DNA from: Spirochaetales bacterium
Lineage (GTDB): Bacteria; Spirochaetota; Spirochaetia; ARS1246
Length of the DNA stretch: 64,000 bases
NCBI GenBank assembly: GCA_002688185.1
Contig: NZCE01000034.1
Location: 6,623 to 70,622 of the forward strand
Reading direction: 5' to 3'
The translations under genes were made by a program, and so were the position numbers. Under the pieces are notes generated by a model. It worked only from the letters and a program-made list of their open reading frames with translations. It had not been told where the DNA came from and searched no databases. Below, piece by piece: positions 54,760 to 61,432 of the stretch (position 1 is the stretch's first letter; every line of letters begins with the position of its first letter).

Positions 54760-54929
54760 ATCTATCTCCTACATATTCATATGCAATTACCATGCCAAAT
54801 GAAATATCGAGTGTACTCGTAACTACAAATTGCTATGCAGAAAGAAGATAGGAATGACCGGACTCTATTCCGCGGATGATACCCGGACTAATTGTATATT
54901 TTTTTAGACATAATCTAAAAAGATGTATC

Positions 54930-55232
54930 TTATTTTATCATTTGTTTATATAGCAATTCTGCAATACCCAGCTGCCCGTGCTTTGCTATTCTCTGTGCAT
55001 ATTCAGTATACAACATATCTTCATATATTTCTTTGCCATATCCCGACCCGTCGATCGAAGCGCTGGGAATCGTGCTTTTCATTGAATTAAGCATTTGTTT
55101 GACAAAAAGGGCTTCAAAATCCTGGCATGCCGAATAAAGAGCCTTATCTTCACGTGGTTCTATCAGACCACTCTGAATTGAACGCATCTGGGTGGACTGC
55201 GCTTGCGTCATATATACGTCGGATATGGTCAT
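54930..55232 (-). CDS. flgJ: FlgJ-like rod-binding protein
   Basis: A 100-residue protein matching only the N-terminal rod-binding domain of FlgJ (DFEALFVKQMLNSMKSTIP, DMLYTEYAQRIAKHGQLGIAELLYKQM). The peptidoglycan-hydrolase half of enteric FlgJ is absent, usual in spirochaetes. It likely caps rod assembly. A GGAG site precedes the ATG. An AT-rich hairpin (54899-54921) follows it. Confidence 0.85.
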   Translation of the reverse strand: MTISDVYMTQAQSTQMRSIQSGLIEPREDKALYSACQDFEALFVKQMLNSMKSTIPSASIDGSGYGKEIYEDMLYTEYAQRIAKHGQLGIAELLYKQMIK

Positions 55233-55277
55233 TCATTTTCTCCAAAATGGGGGCCTTGGAATGCCGATATAATCCCC

Positions 55278-56297
55278 TTACATGATAATGAGCCGACCAA
55301 ATAATGCTCCGGCTCGATCAATGCCTTTAAGAATTTCAATTATATCATCGGCTGTCATCCCGACTGTCTGAAGTATACGCACCAAATCATTGACCGATGG
55401 GACATCCGGTAGCGAAATAATATGCTCGGATTGATTTCTCGAGCTCCTTGACGGTGGCCCAATCTCGATCTTTGTCTCCCTAAATGTGATTGCCACTTGC
55501 CCGATTTTTACGTTCTTGCCGACAATCACGATTCCGGATCTTGGGTTTATCACTACACGCGCCTCGGTGTCCGGCACGATTGCAAGCTCTTCAATCGCCG
55601 AGATAAACCCCACCGGGTTGCGGGCGTTCTCATCATCCATTTCAATCCGTATGAGCGATGCGTCTACCGCTGATACAGACAGGTCAGGGAAGCCCAGCCG
55701 CAAAGCGTCCGCAATTCTGGCCGCCGTAGTGAAATCAGGGTTGCGGAGAAGAATCGAGATTACGCCGTTTTGCAAATAGGTTGAAAGAACATCCTGCTCG
55801 ATGATGGCGCCACCTGGAATCTCACCAACGGTCGCATGGCCGTCCTCATCTTTCAACGCAAGTGCGCCCTGGGCGACGGCATATGTTTCGCCGTTGGCTC
55901 CTTTCAACGGTGTTTGAAGCAGAATCCCTCCGCGCAGGCTCTTCGCATCGCCGATGCTGGATACTTGAACGCCAATGCGGTCTCCGGCACGTACAAAGGG
56001 CGGGATATCTGAGGTAACCATCACGACGGCAGCATTTCGGCTTGCCAAATCACTAGACGTGACGGATACGGAGAATGCCGAAAGCAGACTCGACAGAACA
56101 GTCTTGAGGAGAGTGGATTTTGAAGAATCGCCGTCGCCTTCCAGGCCTGTGACCAGACCAAAGCCAACAAGCTGGTTCTCCCGTATGCCCTGAATATAGG
56201 CAATGTCCTTGAGTCGCACGGTAAAGGCATCCTGCGCCGGGACTGACCAGCAGAATAATAATAAAACCAACAAAGTGATGGCTCGCCTAATATACAA
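55278..56297 (-). CDS. flgI: flagellar P-ring protein FlgI
   Basis: A protein of about 339 residues with a signal peptide (LLVLLLFCWSVPAQ) and the FlgI pattern: VRLKDIAYIQGIRENQLVGFGLVTGLEGDGD, RNAAVVMVTSDIPPF, RVVINPRSGIVIVG. The likely start is TTG 56297, six bases after a GGAGG, just inside the flgA stop; an ATG at 56351 would add a poor signal peptide. Spirochaetes keep FlgI although the flagella are periplasmic. Confidence 0.9.
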   Translation of the reverse strand: MYIRRAITLLVLLLFCWSVPAQDAFTVRLKDIAYIQGIRENQLVGFGLVTGLEGDGDSSKSTLLKTVLSSLLSAFSVSVTSSDLASRNAAVVMVTSDIPPFVRAGDRIGVQVSSIGDAKSLRGGILLQTPLKGANGETYAVAQGALALKDEDGHATVGEIPGGAIIEQDVLSTYLQNGVISILLRNPDFTTAARIADALRLGFPDLSVSAVDASLIRIEMDDENARNPVGFISAIEELAIVPDTEARVVINPRSGIVIVGKNVKIGQVAITFRETKIEIGPPSRSSRNQSEHIISLPDVPSVNDLVRILQTVGMTADDIIEILKGIDRAGALFGRLIIM

Positions 56298-57108
56298 CCT
56301 GAGCCTCCAGCGGTCCCAAAACAATGGCATCCAATTCCTTTCCCGTTTCAAGGATTTTTACCCGTACAGTATCGTCTTCGGATCCGGAGCTTAGGGCTGT
56401 GCCTTGGAGAATGACTTGAATAGCGCCGGCCCGGACAAATACGCTGATCTGAGACCCGGATTGCATATGAATTCGATTTTCAACCAAGGTTCTCTCCGGT
56501 ATCTGCGGCCATTGTTCGTCGACAAGATCGGGCTGAAAACTGATGACTCCTTCGGCTTTTATCACCGCAGGGATTTTTCTGTATGTGAGCTCCGTCGCGT
56601 GTCTAAATAACACCCGGAACTCCCCGGGGTACGCCGCAGTAGCCACAAGAACAAAATCAATTTCTCTGTTGATCTGCCGGATACCGAATGCATCCATCTG
56701 CAGATAAAAATCCTCCTCAGGGATTATCTCTATTCGGCCGTACCCCGAGACTTCTCTATCCAAAAAGCCTGAGAGGGATTCCCAAAAGTCTAAATTGCCT
56801 GACCGGGCATATTCCTCCGGGATGCAGGCAAGTGCTCCTCCGATAAAGACAAATGGTTCGGTCAGAATTTCGTCGATCATCCGTCTGATCTCTACGGAAG
56901 CAATAATGGTCGGATTATAAATCGTGGCGAGTGCCTGATCACGCCGGGGATATTTGGATTGCGAGGTAAACTCGGCGACGTCCGAGAGGGTCAAGGTGGC
57001 ATTTTTTACAATTGCGGTACTCCGCCCGTGAAGCTCAAGGGATTCTCCCCTAATAGACACGGCTACTAAGATGCAGAAAGAGAAGAACCGGAATGCGCGG
57101 CCCTCCAT
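56287..57108 (-). CDS. flgA: FlgA-like P-ring assembly chaperone
   Basis: A 273-residue exported protein with N-terminal signal sequence and a C-terminal FlgA/SAF-type domain (TLVENRIHMQSGSQISVFVRAGAIQVILQGTAL). FlgA helps FlgI polymerise around the rod. The N-terminal 150 residues are divergent and longer than in enteric FlgA. Its AGAGG site overlaps the flgG stop. Confidence 0.78.
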   Translation of the reverse strand: MEGRAFRFFSFCILVAVSIRGESLELHGRSTAIVKNATLTLSDVAEFTSQSKYPRRDQALATIYNPTIIASVEIRRMIDEILTEPFVFIGGALACIPEEYARSGNLDFWESLSGFLDREVSGYGRIEIIPEEDFYLQMDAFGIRQINREIDFVLVATAAYPGEFRVLFRHATELTYRKIPAVIKAEGVISFQPDLVDEQWPQIPERTLVENRIHMQSGSQISVFVRAGAIQVILQGTALSSGSEDDTVRVKILETGKELDAIVLGPLEAQVVY

Positions 57109-57112
57109 TTTT

Positions 57113-57907
57113 TTACCTCTTCAGATTATTCGCAATGCCGAGCATTGTATCCGATGTTTGAATGGCTTTTGAGTTGAGCTCATACGCCCGTTGGGCGACA
57201 ATCATATTTACCATTTCTTGGACGACGGAAACATTCGACATTTCCAGGAACTTTTGGGCGAGCTTCCCCATACCGTCAAATCCCGGCCTTCCGGCAACAG
57301 CATCACCGGAAGCGCTGGTTACTTTAAACAAGTTTTCCCCAATTGCCTGCAAACCGGCAGGATTTGTAAATCGATACACATCCATTCGCCCTATTTCGAA
57401 CGGCTCATCATCTCCTGGGACTTTCACTGAGACCCTTCCATCCTGAGAAATTGCGAAACTATCCCTTAGAAAATCTTCCGGTACGATGATCTCCGGCATT
57501 ACACGGTAACCTTTTGCGGTTACCAGCTGCCCGTCATTGTCTATTTTGAAGCTGCCGTCTCTTGTATAAGAGTACGATCCGTCAAGTAAAAGCACACGAA
57601 AAAATCCCTCTCCCTGAATTGCAATATCCGAAATCACCCCTGTTTCTTGGAGTGGGCCTTGGGTAAACATCTTTTGGGTAGATGTTACCCTCACCCCATG
57701 GCCAACCTGGATGCCGGTGGGAACTACGGTGAGCTCCGTTGCGGGCGTTCCGGCAATCCGGCGGTTCTGATAGAGCAGGTCCTCAAAATCCGCCCTATTT
57801 TTTTTGAATCCAGTTGTATTTACATTCGAGAGATTGTGAGAAATGGTATCGATATTAAACTGCTGCCCCGTCATCCCGGACGCTGCAGTCCAGAGAGATC
57901 GCATCAT
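57113..57907 (-). CDS. flgG: flagellar distal rod protein FlgG
   Basis: A 264-residue axial protein: MMRSLWTAASGMTGQQFNIDTISHNLSNVNTTGFKKNRADFEDLLYQ at the start, and the SNVSVVQEMVNMIVAQRAYELNSKAIQTSDTML end, both FlgG-specific. It forms the distal rod. Start ATG 57907 or 57904. Operon position between FlgF-like and flgA. Confidence 0.94.
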   Translation of the reverse strand: MMRSLWTAASGMTGQQFNIDTISHNLSNVNTTGFKKNRADFEDLLYQNRRIAGTPATELTVVPTGIQVGHGVRVTSTQKMFTQGPLQETGVISDIAIQGEGFFRVLLLDGSYSYTRDGSFKIDNDGQLVTAKGYRVMPEIIVPEDFLRDSFAISQDGRVSVKVPGDDEPFEIGRMDVYRFTNPAGLQAIGENLFKVTSASGDAVAGRPGFDGMGKLAQKFLEMSNVSVVQEMVNMIVAQRAYELNSKAIQTSDTMLGIANNLKR

Positions 57908-57920
57908 ATCCTAGGCCTCC

Positions 57921-58769
57921 CTATAGTCTGATCGCTTCATTAATGAGTTTTCCAGTTATGGAGTCTTGGCTTTGTATCGCTTTTTGATTTGCTTCATAGG
58001 CCCGATTTACCTCAATCATTCTCACCATTTCCGTTACCGGATTTACGTTGGAGCTTTCGAGAAACCCATGATGCACTTTTGGTCTTTGCCCCTCGACAGG
58101 GTTCAGGGCTTCCCCGGATTCCACGGTGGAGATCCATAGTGAGGCGCCCTGTTTTTTCAGGTATCTCGGCCGGCGGAATTCGGAGATCTTTAGCGCATCT
58201 ATAAGCTCCATATTCTCCCACTCATTTTCGTCAACGGAGACAAGCCGCTGCGGATTGTTGGAAAATGTTCCGTTCTGAAAAACCCGGCCGTCGCCATCAA
58301 TAATAAAATTGTGCTTTTTTATCTGGATCAAGCCATTTTCACCAAGGACCGGCATGCCATCTTTTGTCAAAAGGAAACCTTCTTTGCCCAAAATAAAAGT
58401 GCCGTTTCGGGTGTACCTTTCGCCTTGAGGCGTGTCGACAGAAAAGAACCCACGCCCTTCAAGAGCCAGATCAAATGGATTATTGGTTTCTTTTAACGGC
58501 CCTTGGGTAAAATCCGTGAAAAGCTCATTGAGCTCGACTCCTGTCCCGAGAGTCCCAACAATTGGTCCAACTTCGGCCGACCCAAAAGGGAATTTATATA
58601 CTCCCTCGTCATTAACCCTTCTCAGGAGGAGCTCGGGGAACGCTTTGCTTACCGACATGTCGCGCTTGTAACCTGTCACGTCAACGTTGGCAAGGTTATT
58701 CGCCATGGCGTCCATTCTGTGCATCTGTGCCACCATTCCGCTGGCACCGGTATAGATTCCTCGCAGCAT
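57921..58769 (-). CDS. flgF: flagellar rod protein (FlgF/FlgG paralogue)
   Basis: A 282-residue rod protein of the FlgF/FlgG family: MLRGIYTGASGMVAQMHRMDAMANNLANVDVTGYKRD and the NVNPVTEMVRMIEVNRAYEANQKAIQSQD end. First gene of the flagellar operon. ATG 58769 follows GGAGG; 23 extra in-frame codons upstream are not supported. Confidence 0.88.
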   Translation of the reverse strand: MLRGIYTGASGMVAQMHRMDAMANNLANVDVTGYKRDMSVSKAFPELLLRRVNDEGVYKFPFGSAEVGPIVGTLGTGVELNELFTDFTQGPLKETNNPFDLALEGRGFFSVDTPQGERYTRNGTFILGKEGFLLTKDGMPVLGENGLIQIKKHNFIIDGDGRVFQNGTFSNNPQRLVSVDENEWENMELIDALKISEFRRPRYLKKQGASLWISTVESGEALNPVEGQRPKVHHGFLESSNVNPVTEMVRMIEVNRAYEANQKAIQSQDSITGKLINEAIRL

Positions 58770-58797
58770 ATCGCCTCCGAGCAGTGTGCTATTTCTA

Positions 58798-58838
58798 TTA
58801 TCGGCGAGAAATCTACGTCGATGAGCACTCTTAATCAA
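58798..58838 (-). promoter_or_regulatory. flagellar operon promoter region with GCCGATAA box
   Basis: On the minus strand TTGATT (58838-58833) and TAGATT (58815-58810) are 17 bases apart (sigma70 type). A perfect GCCGATAA, the -10 octamer of sigma28 promoters, lies at 58805-58798, but the matching -35 position reads TCAT instead of TAAA. Either would start transcription shortly before the flgF site. Confidence 0.45.
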
Positions 58839-58959
58839 ACACTTTTATCCTCGAGTCCCTTGCAGTTGCGCGATTATTAGCATATTAAAAGCAAAATAAA
58901 TCATTTGCTGCCAACAAATTACGTACGAATTGTTACGGCCGTGCCGCGGCTGAACATGG

Positions 58960-58988
58960 TTGATCTTTTTAGTTGGCGTGTGTACTGT
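58960..58988 (+). promoter_or_regulatory. promoter of tRNA-Thr
   Basis: TTGATC at 58960-58965 and TACTGT at 58983-58988 with a 17-base spacer; initiation would be about three bases before the tRNA 5' end. Confidence 0.55.
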
Positions 58989-58997
58989 TGTCCCCAG

Positions 58998-59069
58998 GCC
59001 AGAATAGCTCAGTGGAAGAGCAGCTCACTCGTAATGAGCAGGTCAAGGGTTCAAGTCCCTTTTCTGGCT
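58998..59069 (+). tRNA. tRNA-Thr (CGT)
   Basis: Acceptor GCCAGAA/TTCTGGC, D-arm AGCTC...GAGC, anticodon stem GCTCA/TGAGC with loop CTCGTAA (anticodon CGT), T-loop GTTCAAGT, discriminator T. CCA is not encoded. A decayed gene mosaic begins right after it, as often seen at tRNA integration sites, but no copy of the tRNA 3' end was seen within the following 2.4 kb. Confidence 0.9.
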
Positions 59070-59131
59070 TGAAAGTGCCGAAAGGCGCCGAGAGTTATCG
59101 ACGATAATCGTGCTGCCGAAGCGCTGGCAGT

Positions 59132-59344
59132 TCAGCGGTACATCAGACAGACAGGACGGGCAAGGTCGTACGAAACGGCTGCCGAGCGACACCGTACAGC
59201 AAGAGCCCAGCCGCAATAAACGGCTCGTTTTCGGCCAATGTCGTCCCCAACTGCAAAAATACGCGCATCAGCATGCTGTGCCTTCAGCGCTCGGAGCTCA
59301 CCAGCGAAAGCTCCTCCGAACTCGGTTCCAAAGTTCCGCATCAA
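59132..59344 (-). pseudogene. possible inverted UvrD-like helicase fragment
   Basis: A 70-codon minus-strand frame contains ALKAQHADARIFAVGDD, similar to the segment before the VGDDWQ motif of helicase IV/UvrD proteins. The next residues do not continue the motif. If correct, a piece of the same kind of gene found on the plus strand at 59349 has been inverted. Short and tentative. The surrounding bases 59070-59348 hold no other recognisable gene. Confidence 0.35.
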
Positions 59345-59348
59345 GTGA

Positions 59349-59900
59349 ATGTCCGAGAAGTGCTCGAAGCTTCTTGCTCTGCGGCGTCGAATTGCTGAGC
59401 AAGAAGGAACAGCCCCGGCGCTATCCCCGCATGCCAGTGATGGGGCTCAGTTCCGAGCACTATTACGAGAAATCCTGATCAACGATATTGCTAAGCAACC
59501 GGGACTGGCGAGGCTTCTTCTGAGATCGTTTTCGGAGTTCTACTGGCCTTTCAAGAGCGAATGGGACTTCAAAACCAGAGACGAATACTTCCAGTATGTG
59601 GAGGCACACGAACTGCGCACACTCTAAGGTGATCTCGTCAAAAGCTTTGAGGAATGGGAGATTGCGAACTGGCTCTACCTAAATGGAATTGCTTACGAAT
59701 ACGAGCCCGATTACGAGCACGAACTCCCTGATAACGTCCGGCCTGCCTATACACCGGATTTCCGGCTGACGAAGAGCGGCGTGTATATTGAGCACTTTGG
59801 CGTGCGAAAATCCAGCGGACCGAGAGGATCGACCCGCCTGACCACAGCTCCGTTCGTGGACCGCGAGAGCTACCTTCAAGGTATGGCCTGGAAGCGGAAA
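59349..59900 (+). pseudogene. UvrD/helicase IV-like fragment with in-frame stop
   Basis: The frame from 59349 reads FYWPFKSEWDFKTRDEYFQYVE, meets TAA at 59625-59627, and continues in the same frame with GDLVKSFEEWEIANWLYLNG, YTPDFRL, YIEHFGV and GMAWKR. These are hallmarks of the region between the helicase domains of helicase-IV-type UvrD proteins. The ATPase motifs are missing on both sides, and the match ends abruptly at GMAWKR, where kinase-like sequence begins in another frame. A stop-interrupted internal fragment. Confidence 0.75.
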
Positions 59901-60260
59901 GATTCCCTTTTATGTAATGCCATTCAATCCTCTCTCGCTCCGGAGCTTTATGGATGCTGACCTACACAATGAAACGATCCTTGGCATATTCTCGTCAATC
60001 ATCGACGGCGTAGGGGCCGCCCATCTAAACCACGTAGTGCACAGAGACCTAAAACCTGAAAATATCTTGTGCAAAGAATCTGGAGAAGAGCTCGTGGTTG
60101 CAGATTTCGGAATCGCACATTTTACAGATGATCTGCTAATCACTGCTGTTGAGCCCAAAACAGTGATCGGCTCGCTAATTTTCAGTATTCAGCACCGGAG
60201 CAGCGCTCAAGGGGCTATGAGGTTGATCGTAGATCAGACATTTACGGATTGACCAAATGA
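59893..60260 (+). pseudogene. Ser/Thr protein kinase fragment with frameshift
   Basis: One frame reads IPFYVMPFNPLSLRSFMDAD, HRDLKPENIL with catalytic Asp and VVADFGIAHF. After about 60163 the match moves to another frame: RLANFQYSAPEQRSRGYEVD and RSDIYGL. A single missing G in the GTGATCGG at 60163-60170 would restore GDRLANFQY. The N-lobe with the ATP loop and the C-lobe after DIYGL are absent, and the flanks are helicase and reverse-transcriptase pieces. Confidence 0.78.
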
Positions 60261-60734
60261 TTTCGGATCGGCGAACAAGACAGGATCGATTTGTCCGTTA
60301 TTACGATGATATAGAGTATGGATGTGAAAGCGAGGAACAAGCACATAGCGTGCTTGCGACGTTTGAGAATTCGCTGCGTGAATACGAGCTTGAGATTAAT
60401 CCCGACAAGGTTCAGATCTTCTCCGGGCCTCGTGACGTCGAAAGCCCCCGGTTGTATCGGCTCCGAGACATACAGTGCCAGGAGGGTGTTAGGGCCGATT
60501 CTCTCGTGGCAGTTTTCTCGTTCGTAGCGGAGCTTGCTGTCTCTTCTCCAAGAAAGCCGAGGAAACACGAAAGAGGTTTTTGATCAGCTGAGCTATTACA
60601 ACGCTATTGGCCGGCGGGTAGGCCGAAGTGCCTTGAAAGAGGCTCTGGGACAGGAAGGTGCGCCATCAAGTAGCCAGAGGAGTCACCTCGGAGCTGTTAT
60701 AGGCTATCTACGGCTATCTGCTTTTCAAAATTAA
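60257..60734 (+). pseudogene. reverse transcriptase fragment with frameshift
   Basis: The frame from 60257 contains FVRYYDDIEYG, a YxDD polymerase motif, followed by LREYELEINPDKVQIFSGP, the usual palm-end segment of bacterial reverse transcriptases. The match leaves this frame near 60540 and seems to continue in the next (NTKEVFDQLSYYNAIGRR). Fingers and the first part of the palm are missing. The parent was probably a stand-alone RT such as retron or antiviral DRT types; the class cannot be told. Confidence 0.68.
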
Positions 60735-60753
60735 CATAAGCAAAGAACTCGCT

Positions 60754-61185
60754 ATGTTGGTGCTTCGAAACGGAGATTGCCCGTCCCGAGTTTTAATTAC
60801 CAAACTGATTTCCGACCGCAACATTAGGCTGAAGTCGGAAGTCAATGCCTTTGTGCGCTCATGGGGAGACGAGGCCTTGAACTCCTCAGAATGGCTGCTT
60901 GCTTATGAGATACTGGTGAACCGGTGGCACAATCTGTATGCAAGCATCAATCTGCCGGATAATCGAGAGCTCTTTGAATACATGCGCGACAACAGGATTT
61001 CTTTCATAGATGACGCGGAGGTAGAAAGAGTTGACTTGCCGCATGTATTTAAAAAATACCTGGCAGTCGATGAGACTAAAGAGGGCACCGATGATAACGA
61101 TTGGGCTGATATCTTCGAGGATGATGAGGTAGAAGGCGAGACATCTGAAGATGATGAAGTAGATATCACATCAGACTCAGACTAA
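60754..61185 (+). pseudogene. probable C-terminal remnant of the reverse transcriptase protein
   Basis: A 143-codon frame whose segment SSEWLLAYEILVNRWHN and ELFEYMRDNRISFIDD resembles the C-terminal helical domain of some defence-type RTs. It ends with an acidic tail (DDEVEGETSEDDEVD). It lies just after the RT fragment on the same strand. It could still be expressed as a small protein, but a remnant is more likely. Confidence 0.5.
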
Positions 61186-61432
61186 AATGCCCAACAAAAC
61201 GTTTGCAGAAAGAACTTCAGATTGACTACCTGCGGCATTCCACACGAGTTCGTAAAAAATCCGATACGGTGCTCTTTGGCAAGAGATTTCGGTCCATTGG
61301 ACCAGCTTACGTCGTCAGATAACCGGACAAAAGTTAGTCCATTGGAGACAGCTTCAGTGCTCAGGCCATTCCGGTACTTTCTTGATAAATTTGGTGATGT
61401 TTTAGCAATTTCCATCTATATTTTTAAGTGAT
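61186..61432 (+). other. non-coding spacer, nothing recognised
   Basis: This stretch between the RT remnant and the adenylate cyclase holds one 69-codon frame (61222-61431) without recognisable motifs, ribosome site or hydrophobic pattern. No promoter or terminator of good quality was found. Confidence 0.4.

Noticed and set aside
58998..61432. Direct repeat of the tRNA-Thr 3' end marking an att site
   Set aside because: No second copy of the tRNA 3' segment was seen in the 2.4 kb that follow.
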